DNA of 64,000 nt, taken from Streptomyces changanensis (GTDB lineage Bacteria; Actinomycetota; Actinomycetes; Streptomycetales; Streptomycetaceae). The notes under the pieces were generated by a model. It saw only the letters and a program-made list of their open reading frames with translations, made no database searches and had not been told where the DNA came from. Positions 1-8,120 of this stretch are shown here, one piece after another (position 1 is the first letter of the stretch; every line of letters begins with the position of its first letter). Where the stretch lies: positions 4,092,001-4,156,000 of the forward strand of contig NZ_CP102332.1 of assembly GCF_024600715.1 (NCBI RefSeq). Reading direction: 5' to 3'. Both the position numbers and the translations under genes were made by a program.

Positions 1-200
1 GTGGTCGCGGTCTCGTCGCCGGCCGGGGTGGGCTCCGCCGACTTCGTCTCCTCCTCGGAGGGGGACGGGGACGCGGACGCGTCGGCCTCCACGGACGGCG
101 TCGGGCCCGTCGCGAACGCGGCGGCCGGGGCGACGAGGAAGGCGGCGGGGGTGATGACGGCGGTCGCGGCGGCGACAGCCATGGCACGGCGAAGCTTCAC
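1..200 (-). CDS. Secreted protein, N-terminal part only (runs off the left edge)
   Basis: Only about 66 codons are in the window. They read as an export signal: a short basic start (Lys-Leu-Arg-Arg), an Ala/Val-rich hydrophobic core and an Ala-rich probable signal-peptidase region near residue 30. A Ser/Pro/Glu/Ala low-complexity stretch follows, as is common at the start of Streptomyces wall-associated or secreted proteins. GTG at 200-198 is chosen because GAGGT lies 7 nt upstream on the minus strand. An in-frame ATG at 182-180 is the alternative but would cut off the basic residues. The mature domain lies outside the window, so no function can be given. Confidence 0.6.
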   Translation of the reverse strand, partial: MKLRRAMAVAAATAVITPAAFLVAPAAAFATGPTPSVEADASASPSPSEEETKSAEPTPAGDETAT

Positions 201-946
201 GTGGGAGACCTCAGGGTCCGGGGTGCCGCCGGATGCGACACGAATGCGGTGTGGGGCCTGTGCCCGTGCGTGACGGGTATGGCCTTGGTTTCGCATACAT
301 GACCCGCGACCCCGCGCATTGGTTGCCCGGGTCCTGACAAGATCTTTATGTGTCCTGCGTCACGTGCCCCGAACACCTGGACGCCCGGACGCCCGGAGGC
401 CTGGACGCCCGGAGGCCTGGACGCCCGGAGGCCCCGACCGGCCGGTCGGCGGCGGGGCGGGGCCCGGGTCGGCGGCCGGCGGTCAGGACTGCGCCGGGGC
501 CGAGCGCGGCGCCGGGGGTGGGGAGGGTGCGCCGCGCGGGGGAGGTGGGGTCGGGGAGAGGACCCGCGGTACCGCGGAGGAAGCGGCCGCGGCACCGCGA
601 GGAAGGAACCGGCCGGGGAGGGGCCGGGGAGAGCTGCGGAGGGCCGTGGGGACGAGGCTGCCGGAAGGGGGGAGTGCGGGGACGGGCACAGGACGGGACG
701 GTCCGGTGCGGTCGGCTCCGGGCGTCCCCGGGGCCGACCGCTCTTGGGGTGACCGGGCTGCTGTCCCCTGCCGTCCGGTCACGCACGCTGGAGCGAGGTC
801 CCACGGCGCACCCAGCGGTGCGCCACACGCTCCAGCGGAGCCACGCGTGGTGTGCTGCGGCCCGCCCCTGGCTGGCACGGACAACGGGACCAACGAGGCG
901 GTGTGGCCCGGGTCACGCTCCGTACGGGTGAGAGGCCGGCCGGACG
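201..946. other. Non-coding spacer, low complexity
   Basis: This 746-base gap holds no convincing gene. Open frames on both strands translate to Arg/Pro/Gly-rich junk with no conserved look. The part nearest the secreted-protein gene (about 280-360) is relatively AT-rich and is the likely promoter zone. A 16-bp direct repeat (GGACGCCCGGAGGCCT type) occurs about three times at 387-433, with a partial copy just before. The rest is GC-rich filler. Confidence 0.5.
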
Positions 947-1309
947 TCAGACGCGTCCCCGGCACAGCTCCAGCACGGTCATCGCCAGGGCAGTGCCCGG
1001 CCGGCCGAGGGCGTCCCGGTAGCGGGCCAGGACCTCGGTCTCACGGGCGAGGTTCACCCGCCGCCCGCCGGACGCGATGCGGGCCTCCTGGATCACGGTG
1101 GAGACGGCCATGCGCTCCTGGATGAGGCCGATGATCCGGTCGTCGAGCGCGTCGACGCGTTCACGGGCGCCGGCGATCAGTTCGGCGGCGTCGTCCGTCC
1201 GCGCGCCGGTGACCTCGGCGGTGGTCCTGTCGGCGGCCCTGGCGGGCCGGGCCGTGGCGGTCCGGGTCGTGGTCGTGGCGGTCCGGTCGGGGGTGGACGT
1301 CGGGGTCAT
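947..1309 (-). CDS. Chorismate mutase, AroQ class
   Basis: This 120-residue cytoplasmic enzyme should convert chorismate to prephenate, the entry to phenylalanine and tyrosine. After a Thr/Ala/Arg-rich N-terminal extension of about 40 residues comes the AroQ all-helical domain (about 44-120). Its first long helix has the spacing R51-V-D-x-L-D-x-R58 and Q-E-R66-M. By eye against the E. coli domain, Arg51, Arg66, Arg77 and the Arg89-Glu90 pair fall at substrate-binding positions; that alignment is inference. There is no fused prephenate dehydratase or dehydrogenase. ATG at 1309 has GAGGAG 8 nt upstream. About 110 bases upstream is a short aromatic-rich leader ORF followed by a terminator-like hairpin, so the gene is probably controlled by attenuation. 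Confidence 0.9.
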   Translation of the reverse strand: MTPTSTPDRTATTTTRTATARPARAADRTTAEVTGARTDDAAELIAGARERVDALDDRIIGLIQERMAVSTVIQEARIASGGRRVNLARETEVLARYRDALGRPGTALAMTVLELCRGRV

Positions 1310-1372
1310 CGCTGGGGCTCCTCGTGTCGGGCGGGGCCCCGGGGCGGCGTACGGCCCGGTGGAGACGACAGA

Positions 1373-1399
1373 CGCCCCGGGCCTTGTCGGCCCGGGGCG
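1373..1399 (-). terminator. Probable attenuator hairpin before chorismate mutase
   Basis: A perfect 11-bp G/C stem (arms 1373-1383 and 1389-1399, 5-nt loop) lies between the leader ORF (stop at 1421) and the chorismate mutase start (1309). It is followed in the transcript by a pyrimidine-rich stretch. Because it precedes the gene, it fits an attenuator better than an end-of-operon terminator. A competing pairing can be drawn between the Gly12-Trp15 codons of the leader ORF and the CCAGGCGCC that begins the stem's 5' side. This is tentative. Confidence 0.6.
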
Positions 1400-1420
1400 C
1401 CTGGTGAAGTCGTCAGTTGC

Positions 1421-1492
1421 TCAAGCAGCACGACCACGGCAGCCGGACCAGCCGGTGCCATAGGTAAAGACGAAGGTCGTGTGCGCGCGCAT
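1421..1492 (-). CDS. Candidate aromatic leader peptide (23 aa) for chorismate mutase attenuation
   Basis: The short ORF encodes [15 protein letters not shown] and then eight more residues, with Phe7, Phe9, Tyr11 and Trp15 clustered. Phe9 is TTT and Tyr11 is TAT, both rare codons in this genome, which would favour ribosome stalling when charged tRNA is short. The stop at 1421 lies 21 nt before the attenuator hairpin, the classic leader-peptide spacing. No good Shine-Dalgarno precedes the ATG. A CATACT hexamer ends 7 nt upstream, so the transcript may start at the ATG (leaderless). Phe and Tyr are the end products downstream of chorismate mutase, which fits the role. This is pattern recognition; no homologue search was done. 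Confidence 0.55.
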   Translation of the reverse strand: MRAHTTFVFTYGTGWSGCRGRAA

Positions 1493-1632
1493 GGCGGCAA
1501 GTATGGACCCGCGGGCCGTGCCGGTGCCAGCCGCGTCCCCGGGCGGTTCGGATGGTGAGACGAAAGAGACCGTCGGCCGCGCCGGTAGAATTGACTGATA
1601 CCGACCCCTCCCACCGCCGGAAGGCCGCCGTA

Positions 1633-3225
1633 GTGTCATCAGCGACCCCCGCTGCCGCCTCGACCGACACCAACCCGGACGCAGTCCTCGTTGTCGATTT
1701 CGGCGCGCAGTACGCCCAGCTCATCGCCCGCCGCGTCCGTGAGGCCCGGGTCTACAGCGAGATCGTCCCGTCCACCATGCCGGTGTCCGAGATGCTGGCC
1801 AGGAACCCCAGGGCGATCATCCTCTCCGGCGGTCCCTCCTCCGTGTACGAGGAGGGCGCGCCCCGCCTCGACCGCGCGCTCTTCGAGGCCGGCGTCCCCG
1901 TCTTCGGCATGTGCTACGGCTTCCAGCTGATGGCCGAGACCCTCGGCGGCACCGTCGACAACACCGGCGCCCGCGAGTACGGCCGCACGCAGCTGCAGGT
2001 GACGAGGAACGGGTCCACCCTCTTCGAGGGCACCCCCGGCGAGCAGTCGGTGTGGATGTCCCACGGCGACGCCTGCTCGGCCGCGCCCGAGGGCTTCGCC
2101 GTCACCGCGTCCACCGACGTCGTGCCGGTCGCCGCCTTCGAGAACGACGAGAAGAAGCTGTACGGCGTGCAGTACCACCCCGAGGTGATGCACTCCACGC
2201 ACGGCCAGCAGATCCTGGAGCACTTCCTCTACCGGGGCGCGGGCATCGAGCCGTCCTGGACGACGGGCAACGTCATCGAGGAGCAGGTCGCCGCGATCCG
2301 CGAGCAGGTCGGCGACAAGCGCGCCATCTGCGGTCTGTCCGGCGGCGTCGACTCCGCCGTGGCCGCCGCGCTCGTGCAGCGGGCCATCGGCTCCCAGCTC
2401 ACCTGCGTCTACGTCGACCACGGCCTCATGCGCAAGGGCGAGACGGAGCAGGTCGAGAAGGACTTCGTCGCCGCGACCGGCGTCCAGCTGAAGGTCGTCG
2501 ACGCGCAGGAGCGCTTCCTCGCCGCGCTCGCCGGGGTCTCCGACCCCGAGGAGAAGCGGAAGATCATCGGCCGTGAGTTCATCCGCGTCTTCGAGCAGGC
2601 GCAGGCCGAGATCATCGCGGACGAGGGCCCGGCGGTGGAGTTCCTCGTGCAGGGCACGCTCTACCCGGACGTCGTCGAGTCCGGTGGCGGCACCGGCACG
2701 GCCAACATCAAGTCCCACCACAACGTCGGCGGCCTCCCCGAGGACCTGGAGTTCCAGCTCATCGAGCCGCTGCGCAAGCTGTTCAAGGACGAGGTCCGCA
2801 TGGTCGGCCAGGAGCTCGGCCTGCCGGAGGAGATCGTCCAGCGGCAGCCGTTCCCCGGCCCCGGCCTCGGCATCCGCATCGTCGGCGAGGTCACCAAGGA
2901 GCGCCTGGACCTGCTCCGCGAGGCCGACGCCATCGCCCGCGAGGAGCTGACGGCGGCCGGTCTGGACCGCGACATCTGGCAGTGCCCGGTCGTCCTCCTC
3001 GCCGACGTCCGCTCGGTGGGCGTGCAGGGTGACGGCCGCACCTACGGCCACCCGATCGTGCTGCGCCCCGTCTCGTCCGAGGACGCCATGACCGCGGACT
3101 GGACGCGCATGCCGTACGACGTCCTCGCCCGTATCTCGACGCGCATCACCAACGAGGTCAAGGACGTCAACCGCGTCGTCCTCGACGTCACCAGCAAGCC
3201 CCCGGGCACCATCGAGTGGGAGTGA
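1633..3225 (+). CDS. guaA: GMP synthase (glutamine-hydrolysing)
   Basis: This 530-residue enzyme makes GMP from XMP, ATP and glutamine, the last step of guanine nucleotide synthesis. The N-terminal class I glutamine amidotransferase domain (about 18-205) has its nucleophile Cys94 in GMCYG and the His182/Glu184 pair in QYHPEV. The ATP-pyrophosphatase domain follows with the P-loop SGGVDS at about 236-241. The GuaA dimerisation domain ends the protein in the usual way (KPPGTIEWE). GTG at 1633 is chosen over upstream in-frame starts because GGAAGG lies 8 nt before it and the length then matches actinobacterial GuaA. The gene stands alone and is followed by a strong hairpin. No riboswitch is evident upstream. 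Confidence 0.97.
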   Translation: MSSATPAAASTDTNPDAVLVVDFGAQYAQLIARRVREARVYSEIVPSTMPVSEMLARNPRAIILSGGPSSVYEEGAPRLDRALFEAGVPVFGMCYGFQLMAETLGGTVDNTGAREYGRTQLQVTRNGSTLFEGTPGEQSVWMSHGDACSAAPEGFAVTASTDVVPVAAFENDEKKLYGVQYHPEVMHSTHGQQILEHFLYRGAGIEPSWTTGNVIEEQVAAIREQVGDKRAICGLSGGVDSAVAAALVQRAIGSQLTCVYVDHGLMRKGETEQVEKDFVAATGVQLKVVDAQERFLAALAGVSDPEEKRKIIGREFIRVFEQAQAEIIADEGPAVEFLVQGTLYPDVVESGGGTGTANIKSHHNVGGLPEDLEFQLIEPLRKLFKDEVRMVGQELGLPEEIVQRQPFPGPGLGIRIVGEVTKERLDLLREADAIAREELTAAGLDRDIWQCPVVLLADVRSVGVQGDGRTYGHPIVLRPVSSEDAMTADWTRMPYDVLARISTRITNEVKDVNRVVLDVTSKPPGTIEWE

Positions 3226-3242
3226 CCCCACCCCGCCCGTAC

Positions 3243-3275
3243 GCGGCCGCCGTCCACCCCGTGGGCGGCGGCCGC
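3243..3275 (+). terminator. Terminator hairpin after guaA
   Basis: A continuous stem of about 15 bp with one G-U pair closes on a 3-nt loop, starting 17 nt after the guaA stop. It has no T tract, as is usual for Streptomyces terminators. Confidence 0.7.
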
Positions 3276-3626
3276 GGCCGTTCCCGGCCCGCCGGCGGGC
3301 GGACGGACGGTCCGGCGGCCGCCGCCGGCGCGGCGCGGCGGTATGGCGGCCCGGCGGCCCAGTGCCCCGGTGGCCCGGCTGCCGGTGTCCCGGTGGCCGG
3401 AAGCGTCCCGGCGGTCGGCGGTCGGCGGAGTGGCGTTCCTGCGCGGCCCGGCGGCTTGGCGTCCCGGCGGCTTGGCGTTCCGGGGACTGGTGGCCGGCGT
3501 TCCGGTGCCCCGGTGGCCGTCGTTCCGGCACTCCGGCCGTCCGGCCGGTGAACCGGTGGTCCTCGTCGCGCGTACTCCAGGGGCGGGTCGGAGGCGGCCG
3601 CGAGGCGGAGGAACGAGGGCGGGCAC
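3276..3626. other. Spacer with short imperfect G/C repeats
   Basis: I see no gene here. The sequence is dominated by degenerate repeats of CCCGGTGGCC and CGGCGGCTTGGCGTTCC types (about 3340-3540). The promoter of the DoxX-like gene is probably in the last 80 bases, but no clear hexamers stand out. Confidence 0.45.
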
Positions 3627-4148
3627 ATGGCACACACGGTGGACGGCCGCGGCGGGCGGGCCCTCGGCGCACGGGGCCGCGGTCCGCGGCGGGAGGCCGC
3701 CGCGCGGTACGCGCTCCTGCCGCTGCGGGTCTTCCTCGGTGTGACCTTCGTCTACGCGGGCCTCGACAAGCTCACCGACGCGCGGTTCGCCGCCGCGTCC
3801 GGCGCCGGATCGGTCGGCGAGCTGATGCGGTCCGTCCGGGACGCCTCGGCCGTGCCGTGGCTGGTGGACCAGGCGCTGCGCGACCCCGCGCTGTTCGGGT
3901 ACGCGATCGGCGCCGCTGAGGTCGCCGTCGGGCTCGGCACGCTCGCCGGGCTCCTGGCGCGGGTGGCCGCGGCCGGCGGGGCGCTGATCTCGCTGAGCCT
4001 GTGGCTGACCGTCAGCTGGCAGAGCGACCCGTACTACTACGGCAACGACCTGGCCTATCTGATGGCCTGGCTGCCGCTGGTGCCGGCCGGGGCGCCGGTG
4101 CTCTCCCTCGACGCGGCCCTCGCGGCGCGCCGGCGCCGGACCCGGTAG
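3627..4148 (+). CDS. DoxX-family membrane protein
   Basis: This 173-residue protein has a basic Gly/Arg-rich N-terminal tail of about 27 residues, then four predicted membrane helices. The first contains LRVFLGVTFVYAGLDKL, the typical DoxX first-helix pattern. An extracytoplasmic or loop segment between helices 1 and 2 (about 55-90) is rich in small residues. DoxX/DoxD-like proteins act with quinone-linked thiol or sulfur oxidation in some bacteria, but most actinobacterial members are uncharacterised. ATG at 3627 has GAGGG 7 nt upstream. Its last 94 bases overlap, antisense, the end of a small membrane-protein gene on the other strand. Confidence 0.8.
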   Translation: MAHTVDGRGGRALGARGRGPRREAAARYALLPLRVFLGVTFVYAGLDKLTDARFAAASGAGSVGELMRSVRDASAVPWLVDQALRDPALFGYAIGAAEVAVGLGTLAGLLARVAAAGGALISLSLWLTVSWQSDPYYYGNDLAYLMAWLPLVPAGAPVLSLDAALAARRRRTR

Positions 4149-4318
4149 CCGGCCCAGGCGGCCGCAGCGGCGAGCCCCAGGCCGCCGCCGAGCAGCGGGA
4201 CCACCGTGTACCAGGCGGGCTCCCAGGAACCCGCCGCCCCGCCGCCGTACACGACGGCCACGACCAGGCCCGTGAGGCCCACGACCAGCCGGCCCGGCCG
4301 GAACTCACCGCGCGGCAC
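4055..4318 (-). CDS. Small membrane protein (87 aa) coupled to the PspC gene
   Basis: Two hydrophobic segments are visible (about 9-24 and 33-55), followed by a run of Arg and a polar tail, so it is probably a two-helix inner-membrane protein. GTG at 4318 lies inside the end of the upstream PspC gene (14-nt overlap) with GGAGG 6 nt before it, so translation is probably coupled. The 3' end runs 94 bases into the convergent DoxX gene, which is unusual, so the C-terminus is less certain than the start. I do not recognise a family. Confidence 0.6.
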   Translation of the reverse strand: MPRGEFRPGRLVVGLTGLVVAVVYGGGAAGSWEPAWYTVVPLLGGGLGLAAAAAWAGYRVRRRRAARAASRESTGAPAGTSGSQAIR

Positions 4319-5699
4319 GGGCCACCTCCACCAGTCCGACGGCGATCCGCAGATCCAGGACGAGGGTGCCGCCGGGCGCGGTGCCCGCGGCCGGGGCGAC
4401 GGTCCGGGTGACGTCCCGGTCCAGCCCGACGCCGATGTCGTCGGCGCCCCGGCCGGTCCCGGTCTGTCCGGTCGGGGCCCGGTCGGTCCCGGTCCGGTCG
4501 GTCGGGGTGCCGTCGGGCCCGGTGGGCGGGGCGGGCCCGGCGGGCGCGGCGGGCGGCTCGGCCGGTGGGAGCCGTACGTCGCCGAGGTCCGCGTGGCCGT
4601 GCACCCGTACCGTCGCGTCCGCCGGCACCGTGACGGCCAGGCGGCCCGCCCCGACCTCGGCGGCCACCCGGACCGTGCGGCCCGCGGGGACGTCCAGCGC
4701 GGACAGGTCGAGCGTGCCGACGCCGGTGCCGAGGGCGTAGCGGGGCCGTACGTCCGCGACCGACGCCGGCCGCCATTCCACCTGCGTCCAGTCCGTACCG
4801 ATCTGCCGCGGCAGCGCCGAGGCACCCGCCAGGAGGAGCGCCGTCACCACCGTCAGGAAGACCGTGCCGGCCCCGGTACGGCCCACGAACGCGCTCACCA
4901 CCAGGCCGAGCGCGAAGACGGCCAGCGCGCACGCCAGACCGGTCTGCAGGGCCGTGGCGAGCGGATGGCCGACCCAGGTGGACGCCGTACCGGCGGCGCC
5001 CGCCGACAGCGCGAGGAACAGCACGGGGCCGCCGAGGGAACGCCGTCCGCGCCGCGCCGCGCGTGTCGGGCGGTACCAGGGGGAGCCGTCCCGAGGGCCG
5101 TCCACGGGGCCCCAGAGATAGCCGACGGGCACGGGACCCGTCGAACCGTCCTTCACGATCGGGTCGCGCCACCAGGAGGGCGCGTCCGGCGGCGGCGGGG
5201 CCTTCGTCTCGGGCGGCGCCTCGGCGCCCGCCGCGTGCGCCGCGGCCGCCGCGGCGGGCTCCTGCCCTTCGGGGTGGCGCCGCCGCTGGGACCAGACCGC
5301 CGCGCCGCCCGCCGCGCAGGCCAGCAGGATGGCGAAGCCGATCGCGTCGCCGTTGGCGCCCAGCATCGACAGGAACAGCCCGCAGCCGACCAGCGCCATC
5401 AGCACGGCGGTGAGGGAAGCGCCGTCCACGCGGCCCGTCAGCAGGCGCCGCGCCTCGTTCTCGTCCTCGCCGTCGGCGGGCACGGCCAGCCAGGCGAAGC
5501 CGTAGAAGATCAGTCCGATGCCGCCGGCCGCGGCGAGCACGCCCGTCACCACCCGGAAGACCACCGGGTCGACGTCGACGTGCCGGCCGAGCCCGCCGCA
5601 CACCCCGGCGACCACCTTCTGCCGCCGGGTACGGCGCAGCGGTGGGTGCTGCGGTGGGGCCCCGGGCGCCTCCGGAGGGGCGGGCGTCGCGCTCGTCAT
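4305..5699 (-). CDS. PspC-domain membrane protein
   Basis: This 464-residue protein has an N-terminal PspC domain (about 20-75: RTRRQKVVAGVCGGLGRHV, then a hydrophobic helix). Several more membrane helices follow in the middle, with a Pro/Ala-rich cytoplasmic linker between them. The C-terminal region (about 300-464) after the last helix contains repeated short beta-like segments (VGTLDLSALDVP, GAGRLAVTVP) resembling the adhesin-like or LiaF-like beta domain found in some actinobacterial PspC proteins, interrupted by a Pro/Thr/Gly-rich insert. A role in envelope stress sensing is plausible. It is divergent from a kinase that also starts with a PspC domain, so the two probably belong to one pathway. 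The small downstream gene is translationally coupled. The Shine-Dalgarno before ATG 5699 is weak. Confidence 0.8.
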   Translation of the reverse strand: MTSATPAPPEAPGAPPQHPPLRRTRRQKVVAGVCGGLGRHVDVDPVVFRVVTGVLAAAGGIGLIFYGFAWLAVPADGEDENEARRLLTGRVDGASLTAVLMALVGCGLFLSMLGANGDAIGFAILLACAAGGAAVWSQRRRHPEGQEPAAAAAAHAAGAEAPPETKAPPPPDAPSWWRDPIVKDGSTGPVPVGYLWGPVDGPRDGSPWYRPTRAARRGRRSLGGPVLFLALSAGAAGTASTWVGHPLATALQTGLACALAVFALGLVVSAFVGRTGAGTVFLTVVTALLLAGASALPRQIGTDWTQVEWRPASVADVRPRYALGTGVGTLDLSALDVPAGRTVRVAAEVGAGRLAVTVPADATVRVHGHADLGDVRLPPAEPPAAPAGPAPPTGPDGTPTDRTGTDRAPTGQTGTGRGADDIGVGLDRDVTRTVAPAAGTAPGGTLVLDLRIAVGLVEVARAAR

Positions 5700-6833
5700 A
5701 CGACCATGGTGACCGCCCCGCCCCCACGACGGCACCCGTACCGACCCTGGCCGACCCCTGATCTTCCCCGGGCCTCGCCCCTCCCGCCGGCCTCGCCGGC
5801 CCCGGCCCGCCCTCGGCTTCCGGCCCTCCTGGCCCTGGCCCCAGGCTCCCGGCTTCTGGCCCTCATGGCCCCTGCCCCGGTCTTCCGGCCCCTGCCCCCG
5901 GCCCCTGCCCCCGGCCCCCGGCCCCTGCCCTGGGCCCGGCCGGCCCCTGGCTGGAACGCCGCCGCCGTGCAGCGCGCCCTGGACCGCCAGGACACAGCGC
6001 CCGGGCCAGCCGGCGGCGGGCCCCGGCCCCTGCCCCCGGCCCCTGCCCCGGGCCCGGCCGGCCCCTGGCTGGAACGCCGCCGCCGTGCAGCGCGCCCTGG
6101 ACCGCCAGGACACAGCGCCCGGGCCAGCCGGCGGCGGGCCCCGGCCCCTGCCCCCGGCCCCTGCCCCGGGCCCGGCCGGCCCCTGGCTGGAACGCCGCCG
6201 CCGTGCAGCGCGCCCTGGACCGCCAGAACACAGCACCCGGGCCAGCCGGCGGCGGGCCCCGGTTCCTGGTCCCGGAGCCTGGCCCCCGGCCCCCTGGCGG
6301 GCCCCAGCCCTCTGGCGCCGGGCCTCGCGCCGCTGGTACTTCCGGCCCCGGGCCCTCAGCCCCCGGGAGCCCGGCTCCCGCCCTGGGGCCTGCCCCTGTG
6401 GGGGCGCCCGGCTCTGCCCCCCGGTCCCTGCCTGTGGGCCCCGGACCCGTGGCCCCCGTGGCGGCCTGGCCCTCGCCCCGCGGCCCCCGCGCGACCCCCG
6501 GCCCCCGGACCTGTGGCCCCCGCGTGCCCCCCGGGATTTCGACCCGTGACCCCCGGCCCCGCCCGGGCGCCCGGCGCCTGCCCCAGGCGGCTCCGCCTGG
6601 CGCCCGGCCCGCCCCGCCCTTCACCCGCGGCCGGGGGCCGCCCAGCGTGCGGGTCCCGGGGCCTGGGACCGGCTTCCGGGGTCCCGGCCCCGGTCTGCCC
6701 GGGGGCCGTGCTGACGGGTGAGGGGCCGGTGGGGGCGTGGGGGGACGGTGGCGAGGCCGGGGGTGGGGTTCTCAGGGTCGGGGTCAGGGGCGGCCCTGAT
6801 GTTCGCGGGGCGGGGGCGTGTGACGATCGGACC
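5700..6833. other. C-rich, strand-asymmetric spacer between divergent PspC genes
   Basis: This gap of 1134 bases has no credible gene. From about 5755 to 6700 the plus strand is a near-continuous alternation of CCCCGGCCC, CCTGCCCC and CCCCGGGC, so the minus strand is a long run of G-tracts (GGGGCC and GGGGGCAGGGG types) able to form G-quadruplexes. All frames give Pro/Gly/Ala/Arg filler. Promoters for the two PspC genes must lie at the edges. Confidence 0.6.
5921..6262. repeat. 118-bp tandem repeat, three copies
   Basis: The landmark AGCGCGCCCTGGACCGCC occurs at 5971, 6089 and 6207, exactly 118 bases apart, and flanking sequence matches in each copy with few changes. Copy 1 diverges at its left edge and copy 3 at its right. 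The period is not a multiple of three, so the same peptides appear in all three frames in turn. That argues against coding function. Confidence 0.9.
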
Positions 6834-8120
6834 ATGCCAGTCGCCGCCCGCCCGCCCGAGACGACCGAGGACCCGCCCGTGCGCCGGCTCTACCGGAGCG
6901 CCGACGGGCGGATGCTCGGCGGGGTCGCGCGCGGGCTCGCCGGGCACCTCGGGCTGCCGGTGGTGTGGGTGCGGCTGACGTTCCTCGGACTGTTCCTCGC
7001 CGACGGGCCGCTGTGCGTCCTCCTCTACGCCGCGTTCTGGATCGCCGTCCCCCTCGGGATCGGCGGCCGGTCCACCGAGCCGCGCACGGTGTTCGCGACC
7101 ACGCCCGACGGGCGGCGCCGCCTGCGCAGGCCCGACCGGGGGCAGGTGGTGGCGCTGGTCGCCCTGCTGGCCGGGGCGGCCGTGTTCGTCGGCACGGTCG
7201 ACCTGGGTGGCGAGGCGAACCGGTACGTGTGGCCGACCCTGCTCGTCGGCGTCGGTGTCGTCCTGGTGTGGCGGCAGGCGGACAACGCCCGCCGGGCCCG
7301 CTGGAGCGACTCCGGGCGCCGCAAGCGGCTGTTCCAGTTGGCGCGCGGCCTCGCCGGGGTGGCCCTGGTCGGCATGGGGCTGACGGTCTTCCTGGTGGTG
7401 CGCGGCTCGGCCGCCCAGCTCGGTACGGCGCTGACGGCCGCGATAGCCGTGCTGGCCGGGATGGCGCTGCTGGCCGGGCCCTGGCTGGTGCGGATGTCGC
7501 AGGACCTGTCCGAGGAACGGACGATGCGCATCCGCGCGCAGGAGCGGGCCGAGGTGGCCGCCCACGTCCACGACTCGGTGCTGCACACGCTCACCCTGAT
7601 CCAGCGCAACGCCGAGGACCCCGCCGAGGTCCGGCGCCTCGCGCGGGCCCAGGAGCGGGAGTTGCGGAACTGGCTGTATCGGCCCGAGGGCACCGGGAAG
7701 GACGAGGCCGAGGAGCCGGAGACGCTCGCCGAGGCGGTCAAGAGGGCCGCCGCCGAGGTGGAGGACAAGCACGGCGTGCCGCTGGAGGTGGTCGTCGTCG
7801 GCGACTGCCCGCTCGACGAGGGCCTGGCCGCGCAGATGCAGGCCGCGCGCGAGGCGATGGTCAACGCCGCCAAGTACGGTGGCGTGGGCGGTGCCGTACA
7901 GGTGTACGCGGAGGTCGACGGCCGTACGGTGTTCGTCTCCGTACGGGACAGGGGGCCCGGCTTCGATCTGGACGCGGTCCCCGCGGACCGCATGGGCGTA
8001 CGGGAGTCGATCATCGGGCGGATGCGCCGCCACGGCGGCACCGCGCGGGTGCGGTCGGCGCCGGGCGACGGCACCGAGGTGGAGCTGGAGATGGACAGGG
8101 CGCAGGAGGCGGACGGATGA
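6834..8120 (+). CDS. Sensor histidine kinase with N-terminal PspC domain
   Basis: This 428-residue protein has a PspC domain at about 18-80 (LYRSADGRMLGGVARGLAGH plus a membrane helix). Further membrane helices at about 103-120, 130-145, 175-190 and 200-220 follow. The dimerisation/phosphoacceptor helix contains His246 in HVHDSVLHTL. The ATPase domain has the N box Asn344 (MVNAAKYGG) and the G box D372-RGPGF. It should phosphorylate the LuxR-type regulator encoded next, with which it overlaps by 4 nt (ATGA). Kinases of this type are thought to sense membrane or cell-wall stress, with the PspC part as the input element. The true start is ATG 6834; upstream in-frame sequence is repeat filler. 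Confidence 0.9.
   Translation: MPVAARPPETTEDPPVRRLYRSADGRMLGGVARGLAGHLGLPVVWVRLTFLGLFLADGPLCVLLYAAFWIAVPLGIGGRSTEPRTVFATTPDGRRRLRRPDRGQVVALVALLAGAAVFVGTVDLGGEANRYVWPTLLVGVGVVLVWRQADNARRARWSDSGRRKRLFQLARGLAGVALVGMGLTVFLVVRGSAAQLGTALTAAIAVLAGMALLAGPWLVRMSQDLSEERTMRIRAQERAEVAAHVHDSVLHTLTLIQRNAEDPAEVRRLARAQERELRNWLYRPEGTGKDEAEEPETLAEAVKRAAAEVEDKHGVPLEVVVVGDCPLDEGLAAQMQAAREAMVNAAKYGGVGGAVQVYAEVDGRTVFVSVRDRGPGFDLDAVPADRMGVRESIIGRMRRHGGTARVRSAPGDGTEVELEMDRAQEADG

Noticed and set aside
319..1125. Open frames in the first spacer that look gene-sized
   Set aside because: All are Arg/Gly/Pro filler, have no Shine-Dalgarno, and one crosses into the certain chorismate mutase gene.
1639..3672. Long open frame antisense to guaA
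   Set aside because: It mirrors a certain gene; the translation is Asp/Val/Gly/Leu-rich antisense noise expected at very high GC, with no conserved motif.
5921..6262. 118-bp repeats as a CRISPR array
   Set aside because: Copies are contiguous and almost identical with no unique spacers, and no cas genes are in the window.
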